Part shown: positions 5,745-10,893 of the stretch, one piece after another | Layout: the number at the start of each line of letters is the position of its first letter | Position numbering within the stretch: the stretch's first letter is position 1 | NCBI GenBank assembly: GCA_964417725.1 | Contig: CAYQIV010000041.1 | Span: 1-10,893 of the forward strand | DNA: 10,893 nucleotides | Direction of reading: 5' to 3' | From: SHZI01 sp964417725 | GTDB lineage: Bacteria > Pseudomonadota > Gammaproteobacteria > Steroidobacterales > GCA-2729495 | The notes under the pieces: model-generated | What the model was told of the DNA's origin: nothing | Databases searched by the model: none | The model's input: the letters and a program-made list of their open reading frames with translations, nothing else | Made by a program: the position numbers and the translations under genes

Positions 5745-6391
5745 TGGCGACCACAACCCAAGCCACCACCGTGGACCGCCATCCCTTCTTTGATTTCAAC
5801 GATGCGGCCGATGTCATCGTGCCTCGCCACGACAAGGATGAAATCCGCGCCCGGTTGCTGGACCAGCTGGAATCGGTGCTGCTCTACCTGTTTCCACGCG
5901 GCAAACGGCGCTGCAGCCAGTTTTTCATCGGCAATCTGCACGGTGAGCCGGGCGACAGCCTGGTGGTCGAATTGGCGGGCCCCAAGCGCGGCCTGTGGAT
6001 CGACTTCGCCACCGGCGAATCGGGCGATGTGCTGGCGCTGTGGGCCAGCACCCGGGGCTACCACTTGCCCGCCGACTTCAGCGATCTGCTGGAAGACGCG
6101 GGCGATTGGCTGATGGTGCCGCGTATGGTTTCCGCTCCCGCAGTGCACACCAGCCGTGTTTATGACGATCTCGGCCCGCACACCGGCAAATGGGATTACC
6201 TGGCGGCCGATGGCAGCCTGCTGGCCTGCGTCTATCGTCACGACACACCCACCGGCAAACAGTACCGCCCTTGGGATGTGCGGGCACGGGCAATGCGGAT
6301 GCCGGAACCGCGCCCGCTCTACAACCTGCCCGCCATCCTACAGCGGATGCCGTGGTGCTGGTCGAAGGTGAAAAGTGTGCCGACGCCCTGA
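5741..6391 (+). CDS. Primase-helicase, N-terminal fragment (frameshifted)
   Basis: This is the amino-terminal piece of a Toprim primase/helicase. It starts at the ATG overlapping the preceding stop (5741); 5744 is an adjacent alternative. After a linker, it carries the DnaG-like N-terminal region without zinc cysteines: RGLWIDFATGESGDVLALW (about 87-105), which matches the G.W.DFATGE.GD...LWA pattern of phage and plasmid primase-helicases. Homologous sequence continues to RPLYNLPAILQ near residue 201. It then leaves frame at about 6343 and runs through 15 unrelated residues (PWCWSKVKSVPTP at the end) to a TGA at 6389-6391. On its own it lacks the Toprim catalytic residues and the ATPase. With one base restored, the complete protein would be 718 residues, ending at 7896. 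Confidence 0.8.
   Translation: MMATTTQATTVDRHPFFDFNDAADVIVPRHDKDEIRARLLDQLESVLLYLFPRGKRRCSQFFIGNLHGEPGDSLVVELAGPKRGLWIDFATGESGDVLALWASTRGYHLPADFSDLLEDAGDWLMVPRMVSAPAVHTSRVYDDLGPHTGKWDYLAADGSLLACVYRHDTPTGKQYRPWDVRARAMRMPEPRPLYNLPAILQRMPWCWSKVKSVPTP
6338..6345 (+). other. Frameshift junction in primase-helicase gene
   Basis: Frame 2 reads ...ATC CTA CAG CGG..., while the homologous downstream frame needs ...CTA CAG GCG GAT GCC GTG GTG CTG GTC GAA. Adding a single G after CAG (6341-6343) restores one continuous frame reading LPAILQADAVVLVEGEK. There is no slippery heptamer of the X XXY YYZ type, so a one-base deletion (mutation or sequencing error) is more likely than programmed -1 frameshifting. 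Confidence 0.8.
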
Positions 6392-7896
6392 TGCAACTGG
6401 GCATCGCAGCTACCACCGCCATGGGTGGCGCGGCCACGGCCATCGATAAAACCGACTGGACGCCGCTGGCAGGCAAGACGGTCGCGGTCTGGCCCGATCA
6501 CGATGAGGCAGGCGCGCGCTATGCCGCTGCTGCCATTCAAAAACTGGCGAGCATCGGGGCCACAGTCCGCCGTGTTCGTGTGCCGCAGGACAAGCCCGCG
6601 AAGTGGGATGCTGCCGATGCTGTGGCTGAAGGCTTCGATGTCGAAGCGCTGCTGCGCACCTCCCAGCCAGTCACCTGCATTGCCACCGCCACCCCGGCGC
6701 TGGACATCACCCGCTGGCGGGCGGCAGATCGCTTCATCGGGCAGCCCCAGCAACGCCGCTGGCTGGTCGAAGGCGTGTTCCCCCAGGCACAGGCCGCGCT
6801 GATCGCCGCTGCAGGCGGGGTCGGCAAATCGTTCCTGCTGCTGGCGCTCACGCGGGAGGTCGCAGCTTTCGACGGTGTCTGGGCCAATGCCCCCACGCTG
6901 TTTGGCGGTGCGCTGGCAGGTCATGGCGTAGCGATTTACATCACCGCCGAGGATGACGCCATCGAGGTGCACAACCGGCTCAACGCCCTCGGGCCGATAC
7001 CGGACCGGCTGTACGTGCTGCCGCTGCCCGATGCTGGAGGCGCGGTGCCGCTGTTTGCGCCCGATCCCGCCACCCGAGGCCCCGCGACCACGGCGGCGTG
7101 GCTGGATCTGGAGCGGCAACTCAAGGCCATGCCCAGCCTGTGCCTGGTGGTGCTCGATCCGCTGCAGCCGCTGTGCGCGCTGGATTTGAACGTGCCGGAA
7201 AACGCCCAGTTCGTCTGCTCCCGCTTGGCTGCGCTGGCGGCCAGTACGGGCGCATCGGTGATCGTGTCGCACCACTTTGCCAAGCGCGAGGCCTCCACGC
7301 CTGAGCAGGCCCGCGAGGCGATCCGGGGCACTGGCGGCTTGGTCGATGGTGTGCGGGCGGTCTACGCCCTGTGGCACCCCAAGGAAGATCAGGCCAGGAA
7401 GCTCTGCGAAGCCTTGGGCGAACCGTTTGAGCGTGGCCGCGTGGTGATGGGCGGCGTGGTCAAGGCCAATGGCCGCGCCAATCTGCGCGTAGCCACCTTC
7501 TTGCGCGGTGCCAGCGGCTTACTGATCGATTGCACCGACCGTCTGCGTCAGACCCGGCCAGAGCCGGATGACCTGTGGCCCTCGCTGAAAGCCGCCATCG
7601 CCCGTGCCGCGCGGGATGGCCAGCCCTACACCAAGACTGGCGGCAACGGCCTGTACGAGCGCCGCCACGAACTGCCCGAGGCCTTTCACGCCATCGGCAA
7701 GCATCGGCTCACCGGCTGGGTGGATGCCTTACTGGCGCAGGGTGAGCTGATCACCGCCATGGCCGAAGGCTCGAAGCTGGTGAAGTGGCTCGACGTGCCC
7801 AATGGCCCGGTCGCCCAAGGGCAAGCGGTGTTTGTCACCGGCCACCTGACCCGCTCCAGTGCCGGTCGGCCTATTGCCGGGCCCAATGCCGAGTAA
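6391..7896 (+). CDS. Primase-helicase, C-terminal fragment: Toprim remainder plus RecA-like (AAA_25/RepA-type) ATPase
   Basis: This is the carboxy-terminal piece of the broken gene; coherent coding sequence resumes at about 6343. The Toprim strand VVLVEGEKCADAL (6352-6390), with its catalytic glutamate codon at 6364, is followed by AVWPDHDEAG, whose DxD acidic residues are encoded at 6496 and 6502. Next comes a RecA-like hexameric helicase domain: Walker A AAGGVGKS (ending at 6831), Walker B LCLVVLDP (Asp codon at 7156), and the downstream strand VIVSHHFAK. This matches the RepA/AAA_25 class that unwinds DNA at plasmid and phage origins. An ATG at 6391 overlaps the upstream TGA (TGATG) and could restart translation, giving a 501-residue helicase without the Toprim glutamate; the frame itself is open from 6190. 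The product, if made, probably keeps ATPase but not primase function. Confidence 0.8.
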   Translation: MQLGIAATTAMGGAATAIDKTDWTPLAGKTVAVWPDHDEAGARYAAAAIQKLASIGATVRRVRVPQDKPAKWDAADAVAEGFDVEALLRTSQPVTCIATATPALDITRWRAADRFIGQPQQRRWLVEGVFPQAQAALIAAAGGVGKSFLLLALTREVAAFDGVWANAPTLFGGALAGHGVAIYITAEDDAIEVHNRLNALGPIPDRLYVLPLPDAGGAVPLFAPDPATRGPATTAAWLDLERQLKAMPSLCLVVLDPLQPLCALDLNVPENAQFVCSRLAALAASTGASVIVSHHFAKREASTPEQAREAIRGTGGLVDGVRAVYALWHPKEDQARKLCEALGEPFERGRVVMGGVVKANGRANLRVATFLRGASGLLIDCTDRLRQTRPEPDDLWPSLKAAIARAARDGQPYTKTGGNGLYERRHELPEAFHAIGKHRLTGWVDALLAQGELITAMAEGSKLVKWLDVPNGPVAQGQAVFVTGHLTRSSAGRPIAGPNAE

Positions 7897-7897
7897 T

Positions 7898-8101
7898 GCT
7901 TCCCACCCCCAATAATCGTTCCCGGCTTCCCGCTTTCCCACCGGGAACGCTCCGGGGTGGGAACGAATAAACACCAGCAAAACCAAGGGGTTAAATCGTT
8001 CCCAGCGGCGCTGGGAAGGATTAAAACCCAATGAAATCAACACGTTCCCGGCTTCCCGGTGTTTCCTCTCTAAAGAGAGGGTGAGCATTGGGAATGCTCA
8101 C
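7898..8101. repeat. Array of perfect inverted repeats with TTCCC motifs (candidate origin or primase-loading sites)
   Basis: Starting 1 bp after the primase-helicase stop, five perfect inverted repeats are packed into about 200 bp. An outer 10-bp pair (7900-7909 with 7954-7963) encloses a 9-bp pair (7917-7925 with 7941-7949). An 8-bp hairpin with a 3-base loop lies at 7999-8017. A 6-bp stem CCTCTC/GAGAGG with a TAAA loop lies at 8065-8080. Directly abutting is a 9-bp stem GTGAGCATT/AATGCTCAC with a GGG loop at 8081-8101. CGTTCCC occurs five times in either orientation (7917, 7943, 7959, 7997, 8043). No stem has the following T-run of an intrinsic terminator. The density and position beside a primase-helicase suggest an origin or single-strand initiation region, which is inference. 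Confidence 0.6.
7917..8058 (+). repeat. 16-bp direct repeat CGTTCCCGGCTTCCCG
   Basis: The 16-mer CGTTCCCGGCTTCCCG is present identically at 7917-7932 and 8043-8058, 126 bp apart start to start. The first copy forms the left arm of the inner 9-bp inverted repeat; the second copy has no such partner nearby. A third, partial relative (CGTTCCCAGC) starts at 7997. Confidence 0.7.
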
Positions 8102-8160
8102 CTCACTCTCGTCCGGATGGACTCACGTTTTGTGACCCCATCTTCCCGCCCAGGCGAAAG

Positions 8161-8195
8161 GGGTCCTTCCTGGCAATATTCCAATACGGGGGGCG
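8161..8195 (+). repeat. Bipartite dispersed repeat, copy B
   Basis: GGGTCCTTCCT (8161-8171) and ATACGGGGGGCG (8184-8195) are separated by 12 bases, matching copy A (complement of 3631-3665) in both blocks and spacing, with only 4 of 12 bases shared in the gap. The copy is in inverted orientation relative to copy A, 4.5 kb away. Tandem GGTTTGC units follow at 8234-8249, paralleling the GGTTACC units beyond copy A. Confidence 0.6.
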
Positions 8196-8368
8196 ACAGC
8201 GCAGCATTTCGCTACCGACTGGCCAGAAAACAAGGTTTGCAGGGTTTGCGGTTCGCAATTGGCGGTGCGGGCCAGTGGGCCGAAAGCCCGGTCAGCGCGG
8301 GCCTGTGTGGGATGGAGAGGAATGGGCAAGGTGCGAACCTGGGTGCGTACCAGGATTGCAGGTTTGCA

Positions 8369-8394
8369 CCCTGGCCGCGCGAAAACGGCCAGGG
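8369..8394. terminator. Strong GC hairpin, possible terminator of the DUF3489 transcript
   Basis: CCCTGGCCG (8369-8377) and CGGCCAGGG (8386-8394) form a perfect 9-bp stem with the 8-base loop CGCGAAAA. It lies about 140 bp beyond the DUF3489 stop on the minus strand. There is no T-run after the stem in either direction, so intrinsic termination is only a guess; it could equally be a protein-binding or origin-related structure. Confidence 0.35.
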
Positions 8395-8535
8395 ACGAAA
8401 ACTCAATGCTGGTGCGGGATTGCGGTTGATTTGCCACCTGAATTGCAGAAATCGGCCCACAAGCGTTTTGCACGCCGTCTGACGCATCGGGGTATCGGCA
8501 AGGGCCTCCAGAAACTGGACACCCTTGGCCGCCGA

Positions 8536-9021
8536 TCAGACCACGCGATACACCCGCTCGCCGGACTCGTTGTGCGCCAGCACCACGTTCAGGCCCAGCT
8601 TCTTGCGCAGCATCCCGGAGATCGCCCCGCGCACAGTGTGGGGCTGCCAGCCGGTGGCCAGCATCAGTTGCAGGCTGGTCGCACCCTGCGGGCGGCGCAG
8701 CGCCACCACCAGCGCGGCAAGCTTGGTGCCGGCGCGAGCCGGGATGCCCTCCAGAAGTTGGAGGTCGTCGGTGGCGTCCACTGGCTGGACATCATCCAGC
8801 GGCACGGGTCGCAGCTGGCCGATAGCCGCGTAGCCCGCGTCGGTCATGACGTGGCCGTCGTCGGCAGGCTCAATCCAGCCCCGCTGCAGCAGTGCGGTCA
8901 GCACTTTGACCCGTGCGCCGCCGCGCAGGGTGTCTGGTGGCATCACGCGCCCATCGGCACTGCGGGCTGCGGTGCGCAGCAGCAGGCTTTGGGCCGGGGA
9001 GAGTTTGAGTAGGGTGTCCAT
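8536..9021 (-). CDS. DUF3489 domain protein
   Basis: This 161-residue protein has the DUF3489 signature in its C-terminal half: GTKLAALVVALRRPQGATSL (about 97-116), LMLATGWQPHTVRGAISGML and KKLGLNVVLAHN..GERVYRV. The pattern reads as a winged helix-turn-helix with TGWQPHTVRG at the recognition helix, so DNA binding is likely. The N-terminal half (LKLSPAQSLLLRTAARSADG, then VKVLTALLQRGWI and DDGHVMTDAGYAAIG) looks like a second small winged-helix-like module. DUF3489 proteins recur in the same proteobacterial mobile regions as DUF2924-recombinase pairs, as I recall. It starts at ATG 9021, 11 bp after the upstream 67-residue gene, in one operon. Function is unproven; a regulator of the element is the simplest guess. 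Confidence 0.9.
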   Translation of the reverse strand: MDTLLKLSPAQSLLLRTAARSADGRVMPPDTLRGGARVKVLTALLQRGWIEPADDGHVMTDAGYAAIGQLRPVPLDDVQPVDATDDLQLLEGIPARAGTKLAALVVALRRPQGATSLQLMLATGWQPHTVRGAISGMLRKKLGLNVVLAHNESGERVYRVV

Positions 9022-9032
9022 CGCGGCCTCGC

Positions 9033-9236
9033 TTACTTGGCCTGGCCGTCGAAGATCGCCAGCAGATCGTCCAGCGCCTGATCAACCCGCCCGAGGTCAC
9101 CGACGTGGCCCCAGTGGATGGCTTCCAGGTCGTGGCCGAAATGGTCGCCGGCCATTCGCCGCAGGGCCTCGATCTTGTCGAGGATCATCGGCAGGCGCTG
9201 AAGATAGGTGTCGAGGGCAGTGGGCTGGGTGGTCAT
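9033..9236 (-). CDS. Hypothetical protein, 67 residues
   Basis: This small acidic protein is encoded just upstream of the DUF3489 gene. The ATG at 9236 is chosen because it has AAGGAG 6 bp upstream on the coding strand; the longer in-frame start at 9320 would add a non-conserved-looking peptide that overlaps the Fic promoter region. The sequence is mostly helical (LDTYLQRLPMILDKIEALRR, then VDQALDDLLAIFDGQ), with a histidine-rich middle (DHFGHDLEAIHWGHVGD). No family is recognised. The two-gene arrangement with DUF3489 suggests a linked role. Confidence 0.7.
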   Translation of the reverse strand: MTTQPTALDTYLQRLPMILDKIEALRRMAGDHFGHDLEAIHWGHVGDLGRVDQALDDLLAIFDGQAK

Positions 9237-9300
9237 GGCAGGCTCCTTGGTTGGTGGATGACGCCACCATTCACGCGCTGAACGATCAAGAAGCCAAGTG

Positions 9301-9331
9301 TTGCCAAATAGGGTAATCATTCATTTATAAG
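9301..9331 (+). promoter_or_regulatory. Possible sigma70 promoter upstream of Fic gene
   Basis: TTGCCA (9301-9306, 5 of 6 matches to the -35 consensus) is followed by TATAAG (9326-9331, 5 of 6 to the -10 consensus) with a 19-bp gap, or by TTTATA (9324-9329) at 17 bp. This AT-rich patch stands out in a GC-rich context. Transcription would begin near 9337, almost on top of the GTG start at 9341, which favours either a leaderless message or use of the downstream ATG at 9401. Confidence 0.4.
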
Positions 9332-9376
9332 GGCAATGGCGTGGCGCATTACCCCAATTCAGGGTACGATTACCCC
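9311..9376. promoter_or_regulatory. GGGTAAT/ATTACCC repeats, candidate operator for Fic gene
   Basis: GGGTAAT occurs at 9311-9317, and its complement, extended to ATTACCCC, occurs at 9348-9355 and 9369-9376. The two direct copies are 21 bp apart, two helical turns. They flank the candidate -10 box and the GTG start, so a repressor bound here would block transcription. The Fic protein's own C-terminal winged-helix domain or the DUF3489 protein are possible ligands, by inference. Confidence 0.45.
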
Positions 9377-10456
9377 ATTTACGGCCGCCCGAGATCCTTC
9401 ATGCACTCACTCTTGCCCGACTACCTCGCCAAGCTGCGCTTCGATGCCCAGCAACTGGCGACGCTGCGCGCTCTGGGCGAGTACCGGGGCAAGCAGCAGC
9501 TGTACGTGGCGCAGTCGCCCGAGGTGTTGAGCGACTTGCGGCAGGTGGCCGTGGTGGAGTCCACCGAGTCATCCAACCGTCTGGAGGGGGTGGTGGTGGC
9601 GGCGCACCGCCTGAAGTCACTGGTGCTCAAAAATGCCACACCGCAGAGCCGCTCAGAGCAAGAGGTCGCCGGCTACCGTGACGCGCTGGGCCTGATCCAC
9701 GAAAGCGGCGAGCAGATGCCCTTCTCGGAGGGCACCGTTCTGCAGCTTCACGGCATTCTGTACCGCTACATGCCGCAGCCGGGCGGGCACTGGAAAGCCA
9801 CCAACAACGACATCGTTGAACGCCACCCCGATGGCAGCTCGCGCATCCGCTTCCGGCCCGTGGCGGCGCATCTCACGCCCATGGCGATGACCGACATGAT
9901 CGCGCGCTATCGCACGGCACTGGATCAACATCTGGCCGACCCGCTGGTGCTAGTACCGCTGGTCGTCCTTGATTTTCTCTGCATCCACCCCTTCCCGGAT
10001 GGCAATGGCCGCATGGCACGGCTCCTCACTCTGCAATTGCTCTATCACTTCGACTACGTGGTGGGCCGCTTCATCAGCCTGGAGCGCATTTTCGAAGAAT
10101 CGAAAGAGAGCTACTACGAAACGCTGGAGGCCAGTTCGCAAGGCTGGCATGACGGTGCCCACGATATTGCGCCGTGGCTGGACTACTTCTGGGGGGCGCT
10201 GCTGCGGGCCTACAAGGAATTCGAGGAACGTGTCGGCACCATCGAACGCGGGCGCGGCGCCAAGGGCGACCGTGTGCGCGCCGAAATCCTCAAGCGAAAC
10301 CTGCCGTTCTCGATCTCTGAAATCGAAGAAGCCTGCCCCGGCATCAGCCGCGACATGGTGCGCGTCGTCTTGCGTGCCATGAAAGCTGAAGGGCTGATCA
10401 CCCCCACGGGCAAAGGCCGCGCAGCCAAGTGGGAACAAACGGGGGCTACGCCATGA
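9341..10456 (+). CDS. Fic family protein (class II, N-terminal inhibitory motif)
   Basis: This 371-residue Fic protein probably transfers AMP or another nucleotide group from an NTP to a protein hydroxyl. The active-site motif HPFPDGNGRMAR (216-227) matches HPFxDGNGRxxR fully, with catalytic His216 and Arg224/Arg227 for phosphate binding. An inhibitory alpha-helix motif SSNRLEG (77-83), with Glu82, lies N-terminal to the Fic core, so the enzyme is class II and self-inhibited. The C-terminal 70 residues (ILKRNLPFSISEIEEACPGISRDMVRVVLRAMK) form a winged helix-turn-helix. The listed start is GTG 9341 with AAGGG at 9329-9333; ATG 9401 (MHSLLPDY) is a credible alternative given the promoter position and would still include the inhibitory motif. 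No separate antitoxin gene is adjacent. Target protein unknown. It sits between the element genes and a type I restriction locus. Confidence 0.92.
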   Translation: MAHYPNSGYDYPIYGRPRSFMHSLLPDYLAKLRFDAQQLATLRALGEYRGKQQLYVAQSPEVLSDLRQVAVVESTESSNRLEGVVVAAHRLKSLVLKNATPQSRSEQEVAGYRDALGLIHESGEQMPFSEGTVLQLHGILYRYMPQPGGHWKATNNDIVERHPDGSSRIRFRPVAAHLTPMAMTDMIARYRTALDQHLADPLVLVPLVVLDFLCIHPFPDGNGRMARLLTLQLLYHFDYVVGRFISLERIFEESKESYYETLEASSQGWHDGAHDIAPWLDYFWGALLRAYKEFEERVGTIERGRGAKGDRVRAEILKRNLPFSISEIEEACPGISRDMVRVVLRAMKAEGLITPTGKGRAAKWEQTGATP

Positions 10457-10619
10457 AGATGCTATCGGACAACTTACGCCATATCGGCGGTAGCAGGGCG
10501 ATAGCACGTGGGCGATGCGCCGGTGCCTGCCCCAAGAATCAAAGTGTTCTATCGACCACCAACGGTGCGCCGTGGGCGATAGCAGCGCAACCGAATCTCT
10601 TTCATTTCAGGACGCATCC
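10457..10619 (+). promoter_or_regulatory. Leader of hsdM with CGATAGC repeats
   Basis: This 163-bp gap precedes hsdM. CGATAGC occurs at 10499-10505 and 10577-10583, and inverted (GCTATCG) at 10471-10477. The longer GGGCGAT unit also starts at 10510, with GTGGGCGAT shared by the second and third sites. These may be binding sites controlling the restriction operon. The Shine-Dalgarno CAGGA lies at 10608-10612. I see no clear promoter boxes. Confidence 0.35.
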
Positions 10620-10856
10620 ATGAGCGCCAACTTCCAACAACTCGCCAACTTTATCTGGTCCGTGGCCGATCTGCTGCGCGGACCTTACCGACCACCGCAG
10701 TACGAACGCGTGATGCTGCCGCTCACCGTACTGCGCCGATTTGATGCCGTTCTGGCTTCCAGCAAGGATGCCGTGCTCAAGCGTCACGCTGAGTTGAGCA
10801 GCAAGGGCATCGCCAACATCGACGCCATCCTTAATAACCTAGTACTACAGTCGTAG
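10620..10856 (+). pseudogene. hsdM: Type I restriction-modification system DNA methyltransferase HsdM, truncated after about 74 codons
   Basis: The start of an HsdM (N6-adenine methyltransferase subunit of a type I restriction enzyme) is clear: FQQLANFIWSVADLLRGPY (5-23), then YERVMLPLTVLRRFDAVL (28-45) and the helix to IDAILNN, the usual HsdM_N helical domain. A full HsdM is around 500 residues and includes the SAM-binding and NPPY/NPPF motifs, none of which is reached. After LNNL the sequence turns AT-rich and hits TAG at 10854-10856, adding VLQS from foreign DNA. The ATG at 10620 has AGGA at 10609-10612. The break is best explained by insertion of a mobile element at CTAG (10839-10842). 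The rest of hsdM may lie beyond the window, on the far side of the insert. As it stands the product cannot methylate DNA. Confidence 0.85.
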
Positions 10857-10893
10857 ATAATGATGAGAGAATATAGCCTGAATCAACGATGAG
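10843..10893. mobile_element. Probable terminal end of an insertion sequence interrupting hsdM (partial)
   Basis: From about 10843 (TACTACAGTCGTAG...) to the window edge, GC content falls to about 37% (19 of 51 bases), sharply different from the hsdM sequence before it. The junction is at CTAG (10839-10842). As I recall, IS701-family elements duplicate a 4-bp YTAR target, which CTAG fits, but I cannot see the transposase or the second end, so the family is tentative. Confidence 0.5.

Larger units (their letters stand above)
8102..8535. other. Non-coding stretch between hairpin array and DUF3489 gene
   Basis: I see no convincing gene in these 434 bases; frames on both strands lack recognisable protein character. 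The stretch contains copy B of the bipartite repeat (8161-8195) and a 6-bp pair GACCCC/GGGGTC (8134-8139, 8160-8165). GGTTTGC units occur at 8234, 8243 and 8361, with the related GGATTGC at 8353 and 8417. A strong hairpin lies at 8369-8394. One plus-strand frame is open from 8136 to a TGA at 8427-8429 but has no upstream start codon. Confidence 0.5.

Noticed and set aside
6338..6346. Programmed -1 ribosomal frameshift in the primase-helicase gene.
   Set aside because: The site ATC CTA CAG CGG is not a slippery heptamer. A simple one-base deletion explains the break better, although the idea is not fully excluded.
6319..7377. Minus-strand open frame of 352 codons opposite the primase-helicase.
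   Set aside because: The plus strand carries Toprim, Walker A and Walker B motifs; the minus peptide has no family character.
7898..8101. CRISPR array or intrinsic terminators, suggested by repeated motifs and stems.
   Set aside because: The repeats are too short and unevenly spaced for CRISPR, and none of the stems is followed by a T-run.
8081..8487. Overlapping 91-133-codon frames on both strands downstream of the primase.
   Set aside because: No frame has a ribosome site or recognisable sequence, and frames on both strands overlap repeats and hairpins. The plus frame that contains the repeat in-phase (8136-8429) has no usable start.
89..10489. 11-bp direct repeat ACAACTTACGC at 89-99 and 10479-10489, considered as attachment sites of an integrated element.
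   Set aside because: An 11-bp match is expected several times by chance in a window of this size, and flanking bases do not extend the match.

Overview
The window is GC-rich, strongly GC-biased at third codon positions and packed with short accessory genes linked by 4-base ATGA or GTGA overlaps. This suggests the accessory genome of a high-GC proteobacterium, probably a betaproteobacterium or a GC-rich gammaproteobacterium. The species cannot be told from the sequence. There are no tRNA or rRNA genes, no CRISPR array and no housekeeping genes.

Layout. At 206-1227 (+) lies a TacA/TacT-type toxin-antitoxin pair (DUF1778 antitoxin and GNAT acetyltransferase), with a small four-cysteine protein 3 bp behind it. 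At 1233-3480 (-) lies a three-gene operon with ATGA overlaps: a DUF2924 protein, a large serine recombinase, and a protein with a ParB/KorB-like helix-turn-helix. At 3481-3668 is its leader, holding GGTAACC repeats and one copy of a bipartite repeat. At 3669-4948 (-) are two overlapping genes of unknown function. After a divergent 329-bp gap, 5278-7896 (+) carries an excisionase-like HTH protein, an 81-residue unknown, and a Toprim primase/RecA-like helicase gene broken by a one-base frameshift at about 6343. At 7897-8535 is a non-coding stretch with at least five perfect inverted repeats, a 16-bp direct repeat and the second copy of the bipartite repeat. At 8536-9236 (-) are a DUF3489 protein and a 67-residue unknown. 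At 9341-10456 (+) is a class II Fic protein. From 10620 (+) a type I restriction hsdM gene begins, but it is cut after about 74 codons by AT-rich sequence that looks like the end of an insertion sequence.

How it fits together. The recombinase operon, the HTH-primase-helicase operon and the DUF2924/DUF3489 proteins look like the core of a small integrative element. The recombinase would supply integration and excision, and the primase-helicase would supply replication, perhaps from the hairpin-rich region beside it. The TacAT, Fic and type I restriction genes at the edges are typical stabilisation and defence cargo. Two lesions suggest decay: the primase frameshift and the interrupted hsdM. 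The most unusual features are non-coding: the hairpin array behind the primase, and a bipartite repeat (11 bp, 12 variable bp, 12 bp) found once in the recombinase-operon leader and once, inverted, beside the hairpin array, each followed by short G-G-T-T-type repeats.
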